Assembly: GCA_964557575.1 (NCBI GenBank)
Contig: CAZLBC010000004.1
Location: 56,429-120,428 of the forward strand
Direction: 5' to 3'
DNA length: 64,000 nucleotides
Source: CAZLBC01 sp964557575
GTDB lineage: Bacteria > Planctomycetota > Phycisphaerae > SM23-33
The notes under the pieces are model-generated. The model saw nothing but the letters and a program-made list of their open reading frames with translations, did no database searches and was not told the DNA's origin. A program made the translations under genes and the position numbers. This document shows, one piece after another, positions 18,908 through 27,290 of this stretch. Each line of letters starts with the position of its first letter. Within the stretch, counting starts at the first letter, position 1.

Positions 18908-19933
18908 ATGAATACATCGTTATTCGAAAACGTCGTATTATCACTGCTGTTATGTTCCGTTGCTGTCGGCGCGGCAGACACCCGGGCTGCGGAATCGGCC
19001 GTTGACGACGGCGGAGACGCTGCAGCAGGGGGGGCGACAGGGAATGTGCCATGGGAAACCATTGTCGACGTGCCCGTTCGACGAATCAAGCCGGGTCGGT
19101 TGCCTGAAGATCTTCCACGGATGTGGACCAAAAGAATCCGTTCCGAAAAATCGGTCGAAGCGACGGCATCGGTGCTGAAAAAGGCTCGCGCGAACGCGAT
19201 CGAACGACTCGGCGCCCGTTTCAAAAAGGAAGAAATATATCCCGGTGTAACAATAGAACAATACATCGCCGCTTCGGATACCCCCGAGATGAGCCTCGGC
19301 TCGTTTCTTCACGGCGCCAACGAAAAAGGCGTCAGGTTGCGCCGTGATATGCTCGTGTGCGAGGTGGAACTGACGCTGAAATTGAGAACGGCGGTAACCT
19401 CGTTTAAAAGCTGGGCGGACACGCACGTGGCATCGGCAGATCTGGATGTGAAAAGGCTCCGCACATACGTCGAAAAAGTTCATTTCGATTTTGTCCGCGA
19501 AATCGGCACGGCCGCCGTTGAACCCGATTACGTTATTGAGGAATTCAAAAAACGGCAGGAAAAGATATCCGCTATTGTATCCGATACGCCGCTTTGGGCT
19601 TCGGGGTATCGGGTGGCGACGGCCGAGGCCGAATTCGATGTTACCGGTGCGGACAGGAACGAGGCGCGGAAAAAGGCCTACGAATCCGCCATTGCCGGCG
19701 CCGCCGAAGAGCTTGTCGGCAAGATCAACGAGCTCCCGGTCGGCGGCGAAGAAAAACTCGCCGCGTTTGCCGCAACCCTTCAGGAGCCGGCGTCCTCAAT
19801 GATACGCAATTACCTGGATGCCCCGTTCATCGAAAAGGATGTGCGGGTCCGGCGCGGCAAGGCGTTCGTGACCCTGGAGGCCCGGCTCAAACCCCTCTGG
19901 AACATCGTTGTCCAGCACAGAATCAAGGACTGA
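18908..19933 (+). CDS. secreted protein of unknown function
   Basis: The 341-residue product starts with a signal peptide (FENVVLSLLLCSVAVGAADT). After a low-complexity Ala/Gly/Asp stretch the mature part is helical and charged. Two segments are alike: residues near 90-190 and 225-330 each begin with an Ala-Arg-Glu-rich helix (KKARANAIERLGARF; NEARKKAYESAIAGAAEEL). They end in beta-rich basic segments, such as DVRVRRGKAFVTLEARLKPL. This recalls LPP20/DUF4384-like lipoprotein repeats, but I cannot assign a family. Start ATG 18908 has AGGAG eleven bases upstream. It converges with the other unknown secreted protein at 19947. Confidence 0.6.
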   Translation: MNTSLFENVVLSLLLCSVAVGAADTRAAESAVDDGGDAAAGGATGNVPWETIVDVPVRRIKPGRLPEDLPRMWTKRIRSEKSVEATASVLKKARANAIERLGARFKKEEIYPGVTIEQYIAASDTPEMSLGSFLHGANEKGVRLRRDMLVCEVELTLKLRTAVTSFKSWADTHVASADLDVKRLRTYVEKVHFDFVREIGTAAVEPDYVIEEFKKRQEKISAIVSDTPLWASGYRVATAEAEFDVTGADRNEARKKAYESAIAGAAEELVGKINELPVGGEEKLAAFAATLQEPASSMIRNYLDAPFIEKDVRVRRGKAFVTLEARLKPLWNIVVQHRIKD

Positions 19934-19946
19934 TCGGAAACCGGTT

Positions 19947-21320
19947 CTACTTTTTCTTCTCCCCGGTTTTTTTCTCGTATTCCTTTTCCACGACGTCGCT
20001 GGTCTTGCCGAAGTTATCGGTCCGCGCCTTTTCCTCCGTCAGGAGGGTCTTCTGTTTCGGATCGGGGTACAGATTCACGTTGTCCCACCGGTATTCACCG
20101 GGCGGCCAGTACGAATAAATCTGGATCGAAATTACCTCGACATAATCCGGCAGTCCGCCGCGGGGAGGGACCGGCGCTGCATGGTGCGTCCATTCATTCG
20201 GATCGCCCTCGCAGTTGAGATACCAGCGATAGCATTCCCGGTAATACCGGGCGGGATGTTTTTTGGCATCGGCGGCAACGAGTGCTGCGCGTTTGGCCTT
20301 CGGCAATGCGGCAAACTGGCGGGGCGTCAAGCCGCGCTCGGCGAGCGAACTCTCCGGCAGACCGTCGAGTGCATGCGCGGTGCGGCGAAATCCCTTGATG
20401 AACACCTTCCCGCCTTTGCCCCGGTGGTCCGCGAGCAGCCAGTAGCGGCCGCCGGGCGTGGCCTTGAAGAAATCACTGCGATAATGAACGCCTTCGAGCC
20501 CCGCCACGCTCCCGTAACTGCTGTCCTCCGTTATGTTCGGCGGGTTGCCCGGGTCGGCCTGCCCCTTGCGAAGGGCCTTGCGGTAGGCCAGCCATATGTC
20601 CCGGTTCAGGTTTGTCTTGATGCGCAGTATCGTGCCGTGTCCGGGAGGGCCTTTCTCCAGAAACGTGCTTGCGTTATCGGGCGGGTCCCATCCTTTCCAT
20701 CCTGACTCGAAGCCGCCGTTGCCGTTTACCGGCGTACCAAGCTTTTTCAGTGACGGTTCCGGCTCGTCTCCGTACTCCGGCGGCCGCCACAGTTCTCTTC
20801 CGACTATCTTCTCCACGACTCCCCGGGCGATAAGACCGCGCGCCCGCTCGGTATCGTCCGTGAAGACCTGCCGCCAGATTGTTCCGGGCTGCCCGGACCG
20901 CATATCGATGCAGGAGACGTCGGCTTTCACCGTGTCGCCGTTCTTGGACACGTCCCCGTAAATCGCGAGATTGGCCCCGATCTGTTCGGCCATGATTTTC
21001 CTGATCCTGCCGGGCTTGGCATCGCTGCCGACGCTGTCCGCGGCGTCGCTGGCCGTGAATCGATCGATAACGTGCCACCGCTCTCCCCGGCGACGCAGCT
21101 TGAGACGAATGCTGTCCGCGAGCTGGTAACCATAGGTTTTTTCCTTCAGGACCTGCGCGTTGGTTTTTACGTTACCGACGGTCTTGAAGTCGAATACCGC
21201 CACCCATACCTTGGGTTTTTTCTCCTTGCCGGTTTTCGTATCCGCGCGACTGGAAACCCCAATGAAAGACAGGATTACCGCCGCAACAATGACGATCCGA
21301 TTTCGTGCTGTATCATCCAT
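19947..21320 (-). CDS. secreted protein with CsgG/TolB-like N-terminal region, unknown
   Basis: The 457-residue product has an N-terminal signal segment (NRIVIVAAVILSFIGVSSRA). The VWVAVFDFKTVGNVK stretch, helix YQLADSIRLKLRRRG and QIGANLAIYGDVSK resemble the fold used by CsgG/TolB-type lipoproteins that assemble from small-molecule or stress cues. The middle and C-terminal regions contain NGGFESGWKGWDPP and DYVEVISIQIYSYW, which look like a carbohydrate-binding-type beta-sandwich. The gene is convergent with the one at 18908 across 13 bp and divergent from manA across 156 bp. The function is unknown; the CsgG-like call is only by pattern. Confidence 0.6.
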   Translation of the reverse strand: MDDTARNRIVIVAAVILSFIGVSSRADTKTGKEKKPKVWVAVFDFKTVGNVKTNAQVLKEKTYGYQLADSIRLKLRRRGERWHVIDRFTASDAADSVGSDAKPGRIRKIMAEQIGANLAIYGDVSKNGDTVKADVSCIDMRSGQPGTIWRQVFTDDTERARGLIARGVVEKIVGRELWRPPEYGDEPEPSLKKLGTPVNGNGGFESGWKGWDPPDNASTFLEKGPPGHGTILRIKTNLNRDIWLAYRKALRKGQADPGNPPNITEDSSYGSVAGLEGVHYRSDFFKATPGGRYWLLADHRGKGGKVFIKGFRRTAHALDGLPESSLAERGLTPRQFAALPKAKRAALVAADAKKHPARYYRECYRWYLNCEGDPNEWTHHAAPVPPRGGLPDYVEVISIQIYSYWPPGEYRWDNVNLYPDPKQKTLLTEEKARTDNFGKTSDVVEKEYEKKTGEKKK

Positions 21321-21476
21321 GCGAGATCTCCGGGGTTCGATGTGCGAAAGGGCGTCTTGACATCAGGTGCTCTCATACTAATATTAGCCCACATCGGGGG
21401 CGAGATTCAAGCCTCTCCGGAGGCGTGCCGCCGTGAAAACCGGGAAGATGAACGGAAACGCACGCGCGAGTAGGAC

Positions 21477-22448
21477 ATGGAACTGTATCCTCTGAAATGC
21501 GAGCCCGTCTATGTCGAGAAGATATGGGGGGGCAGGAGTCTCGAACGATTGTTCGACCGACCGTTGCCGCCCGGTAAAAACATCGGCGAAAGCTGGGAGA
21601 TTGCCGGCATCGGCGATTCCGGCAGCGTTGTGAACAACGGCCCGCTGGCGGGACGGTCGCTGTCGGCATTGATCCGGGACACGGGCAGTGCGATACTCGG
21701 GGCACAGCACCGTGTCGATTACCCCCGATTGCCGCTGCTGCTGAAACTCCTCGACGCAAACGATATACTGTCGCTGCAGGTTCACCCCGACCGCGAGGCC
21801 GCCGCGCGGATCGGCGGGGGGGCCGTCCCGAAAACGGAGTGCTGGTACGTTCTTGAATCGCGGGGCGGCTACATCTACAAGGATCTGGTTCCCGGGACCA
21901 CCCGCGATGAGTTCGCCGCCGCGTTGAAATCGGGCGATATCGAGCGCCTGGTACGCAGAATCGATTGTGCGGCGGGGGACTTTTTCTACCTGCCGGCGGG
22001 AACGGTTCACGCACTCGGCGCCGGCCTCGTCGTGGCGGAAATACAAACACCCTCAGATACGACCTACCGTATTACCGACTGGGGCCGCGGGAGGGACATA
22101 CACGTCGATGAATCACTGGCATGCATCGATTTCGATTCGGCGGCCGCCGGGGAGGATACGGCCCGGGCGGAGGATGGTCCGGTGTTGATTACGAACCATT
22201 TCGACGTGTACCTGGGCTCAGGCGCGGCCGGTTCCGCCGTCGGTGTGAACCCGATCGGCTGCAACTGCCTTATGTTCATCCGCGGAAGCGGAGACATACT
22301 GCCCGACAGCGGCAGATCGTATGAAGTGTCGTTCGGTGCGGGCGACACGCTGCTTGTGCCCCAATCGCTGCCGCCGGCAACGATGCGCCTTGCGGAAGAC
22401 GCACGCTGGATTGAAATACGAGTACCGGATCGAGGTGACGGTGAGTAA
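21477..22448 (+). CDS. manA: mannose-6-phosphate isomerase, class I type
   Basis: The enzyme interconverts mannose-6-phosphate and fructose-6-phosphate using zinc in a cupin fold. The 323-residue protein is the short form seen in many bacteria. It has KIWGGRSLERLF at the N-terminus, metal-binding LSLQVHPD, PKTECWYVL, and the active-site stretch GTVHALGAGLVVAEIQTPS followed by TYRITDWGR. The last eight bases overlap the rluB-type gene, so translation is probably coupled. The substrate could be another hexose phosphate. Confidence 0.88.
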   Translation: MELYPLKCEPVYVEKIWGGRSLERLFDRPLPPGKNIGESWEIAGIGDSGSVVNNGPLAGRSLSALIRDTGSAILGAQHRVDYPRLPLLLKLLDANDILSLQVHPDREAAARIGGGAVPKTECWYVLESRGGYIYKDLVPGTTRDEFAAALKSGDIERLVRRIDCAAGDFFYLPAGTVHALGAGLVVAEIQTPSDTTYRITDWGRGRDIHVDESLACIDFDSAAAGEDTARAEDGPVLITNHFDVYLGSGAAGSAVGVNPIGCNCLMFIRGSGDILPDSGRSYEVSFGAGDTLLVPQSLPPATMRLAEDARWIEIRVPDRGDGE

Positions 22449-23181
22449 AAAGAATACACACACGATGCGCATCCAGAAATACCTGGCCCATCGCGGGATC
22501 GCCAGCCGCAGGAAGATCGAGACCATGGTCAGGCAGGGACTGGTCACGATCAACGGCTGCGTGGTCGACGACCTGCCGTGTTTCGTCGATCCGACGCGCG
22601 ACACGATCACCGTCGACGGCACAACGGTCGCCGCGGAGAAATCGCCGCGCGTCTACTACCTCGTGAACAAGCCTCGCGGGTATATTTGCACGTCGAGCGA
22701 CCCCGAGGACCGGCGCCGGGTCCATGACCTGATTCCGCCGATACCCGAACGGGTGTACTGCGTCGGCCGTCTGGATGCCGACAGCACGGGACTCGTTATA
22801 CTGACAAACGACGGTACACTGACAAACCGCCTGACACACCCGCGGTACGGCGTCGAAAAAACATACCTGGTGAATGTTCCGGGCAAGGTGGACGGTCGCG
22901 ATGTAGAGAAAATACTCGCCGGCCAGTATCTCGACGGCAAAAAAACAAATCCGGATTCCGCCATGATACTGCGGCGCACCAGGACGAGTACGTTGATGAG
23001 GATCGGTTTGCGCGAGGGGAAAAACAGGGAAATCAGAAGACTGCTGGCCAAACGCGGCTACACCGTGCGGCGGCTGAGACGAATCAGCATAGGGCCGATA
23101 TCCGACCGGGGTTTGAAAACAGGGGGTTTTCGCCTGTTGACACAAAAAGAGGTGTCAAAATTGAAAACCGCGGGCCGGTAA
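22441..23181 (+). CDS. 16S/23S rRNA pseudouridine synthase, RsuA/RluB family
   Basis: The 246-residue protein has an N-terminal S4 RNA-binding domain (RIQKYLAHRGIASRRKIE). The RsuA-type catalytic domain follows, with Asp in GRLDADSTGLVILTNDG, then REGKNREIRRLLAKRGYTVRRLRR. It converts a uridine in rRNA to pseudouridine; the exact site is not deducible. The start is ambiguous: GTG 22441, with GAGGTG close upstream and overlap with manA, or ATG 22465, with no ribosome site. Confidence 0.9.
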   Translation: MSKKNTHTMRIQKYLAHRGIASRRKIETMVRQGLVTINGCVVDDLPCFVDPTRDTITVDGTTVAAEKSPRVYYLVNKPRGYICTSSDPEDRRRVHDLIPPIPERVYCVGRLDADSTGLVILTNDGTLTNRLTHPRYGVEKTYLVNVPGKVDGRDVEKILAGQYLDGKKTNPDSAMILRRTRTSTLMRIGLREGKNREIRRLLAKRGYTVRRLRRISIGPISDRGLKTGGFRLLTQKEVSKLKTAGR

Positions 23182-23333
23182 CAACCGCGTTTTATCCTCT
23201 CAATACCTGATCAAACGCCCTTAAACTCCCCCGGTGACCGAATGTCACATAACATATATTATCGGACGTTTGGTATCGGGACTCATTTACAGGGGGTTCT
23301 TTGATATTGATCGAACCTCGACGGGAATCGTTG

Positions 23334-23612
23334 TCAGAACAACTGGTCCATTCGCTTTGCGTCCACCAGTTGAAAACGGTTTGACGTGCGGTCGGCGACG
23401 TACACGACCATTTTCTTGGACGGCACGTGGATGATATAGACGAGGCTTGATGAGTCGGTAACTCCTCCCGTGATGATAATGTAATCTCCGTTGATTGTCT
23501 TGGAGGCTGAATTTGCGGCATCGGCAGTATTGATCGAGCCGAACAGGAGGACGACGAGGATTATCGCCGTCGCGGCCAGGATCGAAATCAGGATTGTGCT
23601 TGAATCTTTCAT
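23334..23612 (-). CDS. small membrane-anchored protein, paralogue of the next gene
   Basis: The 92-residue product has one N-terminal helix (ISILAATAIILVVLLFG) and a short exported domain: INGDYIIITGGVTDSSSLVYIIHVPSKKM, then YVADRTSNRFQLVDAKRMDQLF. It shares layout and motifs with the protein at 23677-23970: an ADAA or AQAA stretch after the helix, DYxIxTGxV, a hydrophobic strand followed by a basic loop, and a C-terminal KIF/QLF. No known family. Third gene of a three-gene leftward group. Confidence 0.6.
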   Translation of the reverse strand: MKDSSTILISILAATAIILVVLLFGSINTADAANSASKTINGDYIIITGGVTDSSSLVYIIHVPSKKMVVYVADRTSNRFQLVDAKRMDQLF

Positions 23613-23676
23613 GATAGTATCCGTTCTCGATTAGAGTTGTTGTTATCGGGTAATAAGCCGCAATACATGCGGGTCG

Positions 23677-23970
23677 CTATCGCGGCGGTGTTGCGCTCTC
23701 GAATATCTTGTTCAGCGGGACGGTCGTGCCGATCTTGCGCAGTTTCTTTGTCGTCGGATCAAGCGTAATGACCGTCATGCGCTCCTCCGCTCGATCGAGG
23801 ATGAATACGCCGTCCGCGCTTCCCGACACCTTGCCTGTCACAATGGCATAGTCGGTCGTCTTGAATGTAGCGGCCTGCGCCGTATTAAGGTTTACGTGAA
23901 CGAGTGTGATCAGGAGGATGATGTTCAACCCGATCAGTGCGTACATGAGTGCTTTTTTTCTTCGGCTCAT
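23677..23970 (-). CDS. small membrane-anchored protein, paralogue of the previous gene
   Basis: The 97-residue product has an N-terminal helix (YALIGLNIILLITLVHV). An exported part follows: TTDYAIVTGKVSGSADGVFILDRAEERM, then VITLDPTTKKLRKIGTTVPLNKIF. GGAG eight bases upstream supports ATG 23970. The alignment with the 92-aa neighbour suggests a local duplication; the shared fold looks like four short beta strands. Function unknown. Confidence 0.65.
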   Translation of the reverse strand: MSRRKKALMYALIGLNIILLITLVHVNLNTAQAATFKTTDYAIVTGKVSGSADGVFILDRAEERMTVITLDPTTKKLRKIGTTVPLNKIFESATPPR

Positions 23971-24018
23971 AGCGCGTCTCCAAAAATAATAATCGCAAAA
24001 GGGATGAATACCTTTTTC

Positions 24019-24231
24019 TCAGACATCTTCCATGCTGTGCCGCCTGGAATCCTTCAGTGCCGAAACCCCCAGGCCCAGGATGCATACGGCAACTACTCCC
24101 CAAGCCTTCCACGCCACGGGGCCCTCTGCTTCGGGCGCGGCATAGCCGTCGCATTTTTCCGCAAGGCATTCACTTGCAAGGAACAGGAAACACCACACAA
24201 CCGAAACCGCGGCATGAACAGTCCTTATCAT
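24019..24231 (-). CDS. possible small membrane protein
   Basis: The 70-residue frame has a signal-like N-terminal helix (AAVSVVWCFLFLASECLA), a short Glu/Pro/Ala linker and a second helix (WGVVAVCILGLGVSAL). It sits immediately upstream of the two paralogous small proteins on the same strand. It has no ribosome-binding site that I can see, so the call is tentative. Confidence 0.4.
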   Translation of the reverse strand: MIRTVHAAVSVVWCFLFLASECLAEKCDGYAAPEAEGPVAWKAWGVVAVCILGLGVSALKDSRRHSMEDV

Positions 24232-24325
24232 ACTGATAATTATATATGCGGGAATATCATATGCAAGAAAAACAGGGACGGTCTTGACGCGAGATTTCCT
24301 GACGGCCGCCGCGTGCCGGGGAATT

Positions 24326-25603
24326 CTACACGGCCCCTTCGATGTCGCTGAAAAACCGTTCGACGGGCATCGATTCAGACTGCTCCCCGCTTGACATGTC
24401 TTTAACGCGACAGGTGTCGCCGTCGATGATAACCGCCCTGCCGGTGTTTCTGCGATCCGCTTCCTTGAGTTGCCTGCCGACGCGGGCCCTGTTGAAGCTG
24501 AAATCCGCCGCGATGCCCATCCGGCGCAGGCGATCTACCGCCGCAAAAATCCGTTGCCGGTTGTCGCCTGTCCCGTCGACAACAAATATATCGAGTTTCG
24601 GGCCGCATATCTCCTCGGGCAGAAGGGATTTCTCATCGAGAAGCAGGCCCAGCACGACGTCACCCATACCGAAACCGACCGCGCCGACGGCCGGCCCCCC
24701 TACCGTCTCGAGCAGGCCGTCATACCGACCGCCGCCGGCCACGGCACGTTCTCCCTCGGCGACGGCCTCGTACACGATGCCTGTGTAATAGGCAAGCCCC
24801 CGGACGATATGCCAGTCGAACGCGACATAGTCGGCACCCCCCATGTCCGCGAGCGTATCACGCAGCGATGTCAGTTCCCGGACGTGTGTTTCGTCAACCG
24901 CGATGGTCTGCATGCGATCCAGTGCGCTGTCGCCCGGCGCGTCCATGAAATCGCAGATATCCCGAAGGTCGCTACCGCGGATCTGTATTGTTTCCATCAA
25001 TTCGGCGAATGCCGCATCCGGTATTTTCCGGCGCTTGTCGAGTGCGAGCATCGCCTGTTCCATGTTCGCCGGATCGACCCCGTGAGATTGCAGCAGCGCG
25101 GTGACGACCGGACGGCTCCCGACGCGGACCGTGATATCCGCGGGCGCAAGGCCCGTTTCGCGGAAAAAATCCGTGAGGATGTAGATGCACTCCGCGTCGG
25201 CCTCCACGGAGTTTTCGTCGATAATATCGACGTTCCACTGAAAGAACTCGCGCAGGCGTCCTCGCTGGGGTTTTTCGGCACGACACAGCCGCGGGACGGA
25301 AAACCACTTTATCGGCCTGGGCATTGAATTGATTTTTGCGGAAACCATTCTGGCGAGCGAGGGGGTTATTTCCGGCCTGATGGCGAGGTCCCTGCCCCCC
25401 CTGTCGGTAAAACTGAATAACTGTGAAGCGATTTCCTCCCCGCTTTTTACCGTAAACAGATCGAGGTATTCAAGGAGCGGAGCGTCGTATTCTTCGAAAC
25501 CGTTGCGCAGCGAGACCGCTCGCCAGGTATCGACGATGTAGCGGCGTATCCGCATACGGTCCGGATAGAAGTCCCTGGTTCCTTTTACCGCCTTGAAGTC
25601 CAA
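24326..25603 (-). CDS. hisS: histidyl-tRNA synthetase
   Basis: HisS charges tRNA-His. The 425-residue class II synthetase has motif 1 near DFKAVKGTRDFYPDRM, motif 2 around FSVPRLCRAEKPQRGRLREF and the histidine A segment GLAYYTGIVYE. The GGGRYDGL motif 3 region and a C-terminal anticodon-binding domain follow. It starts 1 bp after the stop of the cysteine-cluster gene and is probably translated in the same transcript. Length is normal. Confidence 0.97.
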   Translation of the reverse strand: MDFKAVKGTRDFYPDRMRIRRYIVDTWRAVSLRNGFEEYDAPLLEYLDLFTVKSGEEIASQLFSFTDRGGRDLAIRPEITPSLARMVSAKINSMPRPIKWFSVPRLCRAEKPQRGRLREFFQWNVDIIDENSVEADAECIYILTDFFRETGLAPADITVRVGSRPVVTALLQSHGVDPANMEQAMLALDKRRKIPDAAFAELMETIQIRGSDLRDICDFMDAPGDSALDRMQTIAVDETHVRELTSLRDTLADMGGADYVAFDWHIVRGLAYYTGIVYEAVAEGERAVAGGGRYDGLLETVGGPAVGAVGFGMGDVVLGLLLDEKSLLPEEICGPKLDIFVVDGTGDNRQRIFAAVDRLRRMGIAADFSFNRARVGRQLKEADRRNTGRAVIIDGDTCRVKDMSSGEQSESMPVERFFSDIEGAV

Positions 25604-25604
25604 T

Positions 25605-26117
25605 TCACTCGTTCCTGATTTCTTCTTTTGCTTCGGACCGTTGAGACGTCTTTTTCTTTGAACCGTACGTGTGCAGAATGCCTCGCTCTATCAATTCCCG
25701 CTTCAGCTTTTTCCTGCTTACGCCATCGGCCTTTGCCCGCGCCTTCAAAAGGGCTTTTTCGTACTTTTTTTCCCCCAGCGTTTTCTTGGCGTAGGACACG
25801 ATATCCTCGGGGGTCTTGAATTCTTCGATATAACCGTAATTATCACCCGTCAGCTCGCATTCATCACCGCCGTATTTTCTGCAGATTATCGGCCTGTCTT
25901 CATATATGGTGCAGCGATTGTCGTCATCGAGATAGCGGCAGGGATTGTCTATTTGTATATACCAGTCTTCGTCTTCGTCTATGTGGACACTTATGCCCGT
26001 ATGGCAGAGATACCACCTGAGATCCTCGAATTCCTCGAAATCGTCCGGCTCGTCGATCTCGAAACACAAGTATCTGCAACAAAGAGCGTTACAATCTCCA
26101 CACATGTCACTTTTCAT
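25605..26117 (-). CDS. YkgJ-type cysteine-cluster protein (CxxxCxxC zinc/iron-chelating)
   Basis: The 170-residue protein carries the CxxCxxxCC arrangement (CGDCNALCCRYLCFEID). A second cluster follows, PCRYLDDDNRCTIYEDRPIICRKYGGDEC, typical of the YkgJ/DUF family of metal-binding proteins. The C-terminal third is helical and lysine-rich. Their role is not established. The promoter at 26164-26191 (TTGCCG, 16 bp, TATAAT) lies in front. It is followed directly by hisS. Confidence 0.8.
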   Translation of the reverse strand: MKSDMCGDCNALCCRYLCFEIDEPDDFEEFEDLRWYLCHTGISVHIDEDEDWYIQIDNPCRYLDDDNRCTIYEDRPIICRKYGGDECELTGDNYGYIEEFKTPEDIVSYAKKTLGEKKYEKALLKARAKADGVSRKKLKRELIERGILHTYGSKKKTSQRSEAKEEIRNE

Positions 26118-26163
26118 GGTCGCACGATTCCTGAATAGCAGATTGTGTTACCGGGCGGCGATT

Positions 26164-26191
26164 ATTATAGGATCATTCCCACTATCGGCAA
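26164..26191 (-). promoter_or_regulatory. putative promoter of the YkgJ-type gene and hisS
   Basis: On the minus strand, TTGCCG (26191-26186) and a perfect TATAAT (26169-26164) are separated by 16 bp. Transcription would start around 26157, giving a leader of about 40 nt. It is divergent from the queED promoter, about 110 bp away. Confidence 0.5.
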
Positions 26192-26282
26192 CACTTTTCT
26201 TTACGCGGTCGTTTTTGCCGTGATCCGGTCGATTCGAAACGATTTATTTCGCAGCAGCCCTGGTGTGCGCAGCGCGGACGCA

Positions 26283-26297
26283 ATCGAATATTTCGAT
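26283..26297. promoter_or_regulatory. palindromic operator candidate beside the queED promoter
   Basis: ATCGAA-TAT-TTCGAT is a perfect 6+3+6 inverted repeat ending five bases before the -35 of the queED promoter. A related TTCGAA lies nearby at 26233-26238. Its place suggests a binding site for a dimeric regulator acting at the -35 or between the divergent promoters. No regulator gene adjoins it. Confidence 0.35.
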
Positions 26298-26302
26298 CAA
26301 GT

Positions 26303-26332
26303 TTGACTTTACAAACGCCCGAGTACTATAAT
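26303..26332 (+). promoter_or_regulatory. promoter of the queE-queD leader
   Basis: TTGACT (26303-26308) and a perfect TATAAT (26327-26332) are separated by 18 bp. A start near 26339 would give a leader of about 270 nt before queE. The preceding spacer 26192-26282 shows nothing else. Confidence 0.6.
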
Positions 26333-26338
26333 AACCAA

Positions 26339-26471
26339 CCAATTGGCGAAATTGCTCGCGGAACATGCAGTTATTTCATCATACTCTACGAACTATGTCA
26401 TTATCAAATGAGAGGAATATTCCTCCGCGGTGAGATTCGCCAGGTGCAGCGGAGTTATTTACTTAATTTGT
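26339..26471 (+). promoter_or_regulatory. structured leader, candidate riboswitch aptamer upstream of queE-queD
   Basis: About 130 nt lie between the promoter and the intrinsic terminator. Pairable elements include a 14-nt palindrome GAGGAATATTCCTC (26412-26425). An alternative stem, CTCCGC (26423-26428) with GCGGAG (26449-26454), encloses a small hairpin GGTGA/TCGCC (26429-26441). The first two compete for the same bases, which is what a switch would need. I cannot match it to the preQ1-I, preQ1-II or other consensus sequences I recall. The ligand, if any, may be preQ1 or a precursor, inferred from the genes. Confidence 0.4.
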
Positions 26472-26506
26472 GCCCCGGGATGCAAACCCGGGGCTATTTT
26501 TTTTTT
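26472..26506 (+). terminator. intrinsic terminator (attenuator) in the queE leader
   Basis: GCCCCGGG (26472-26479) pairs perfectly with CCCGGGGC (26487-26494) across a seven-base loop ATGCAAA. TA and ten T residues follow (26497-26506). Because it lies between a strong promoter and queE, it should act as an attenuator. A 5' leader peptide controlling it is not obvious. Confidence 0.8.
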
Positions 26507-26609
26507 GTGAGGGAGGCAGGAATGAGCAATCTGCCGTGTCTACCCGATTCAATCCCCCCTGTCTGCACACCTTTGAAGAATATGACTCCATGGGGTAGAA
26601 TTCCGAAAC

Positions 26610-27290
26610 GTGGCCCCATCACTCAATATATACGATATATACGTAACGATTCAGGGCGAGTCTTCACGCGCGGGGAAACCCTGCACAATGGTACGCATGG
26701 CAGGATGCAACCTGTCCTGCTCCTGGTGCGACACGCCGGCGGCCAGGAGTGCGAAAGCCGGGCGAACGATGTCACTGCAGCAGGTTCGGGATCACGTTAT
26801 CGCGTGCGGGTGTCCGCGGGTTGAAGTGACGGGGGGAGAACCGCTCCTGCAGGCGGGGACGCCGAACCTGCTGGCATCCCTCTGTGATGACGGGATGGAG
26901 ATTCTTCTCGAGACGAACGGTTCCATCGACATATCGGGCGTCGATCGGCGGGTCAGAAGGATCGTTGATGTCAAGTGCCCCACCAGCGGGATGGCAGACC
27001 GGATGACCCGGAGAAATATGGAACTCGTGGGGGCGGGTGATGAGGTCAAGTTCGTCGTCGGGTCTCCCGAAGATTTTGATTTCGCCGCAAACGTCGTTGA
27101 AGATTACACCTTGACGGAAAGAACCGATGTTATATTCTCGCCCGTCTGCGACACACTGGAACCGTCCGCCCTTGCCGGGATGATTCTGTCGGCGGGGCTG
27201 AATGTCCGCGTCGGCCTGCAGATCCACAAGATCCTGTGGCCACACGGCGAACCCGGCCACATACGATTCGGGAGCGACCATGAACGTTGA
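26610..27290 (+). CDS. queE: 7-carboxy-7-deazaguanine synthase
   Basis: QueE is a radical-SAM enzyme making 7-carboxy-7-deazaguanine in the queuosine pathway. The 226-residue protein starts LNIYDIYVTIQGESS and has the cluster cysteines in MAGCNLSCSWCDT (CxxxCxxC). GGEPLLQ follows. In its frame a stop lies at 26583, so GTG 26610 is the only start; its ribosome site is poor. A strong site (GGAGGCAGGA) instead precedes an ATG at 26522, which opens a different frame overlapping queE for about 200 bases. See findings. The last 11 bases overlap queD. Confidence 0.93.
   Translation: MAPSLNIYDIYVTIQGESSRAGKPCTMVRMAGCNLSCSWCDTPAARSAKAGRTMSLQQVRDHVIACGCPRVEVTGGEPLLQAGTPNLLASLCDDGMEILLETNGSIDISGVDRRVRRIVDVKCPTSGMADRMTRRNMELVGAGDEVKFVVGSPEDFDFAANVVEDYTLTERTDVIFSPVCDTLEPSALAGMILSAGLNVRVGLQIHKILWPHGEPGHIRFGSDHER

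Noticed and set aside
26522..26824. Frame starting at ATG 26522 as a separate protein gene
   Set aside because: Although the ribosome site is strong, most of the frame overlaps queE and its residues resemble no protein. It is kept only as a start-site puzzle.
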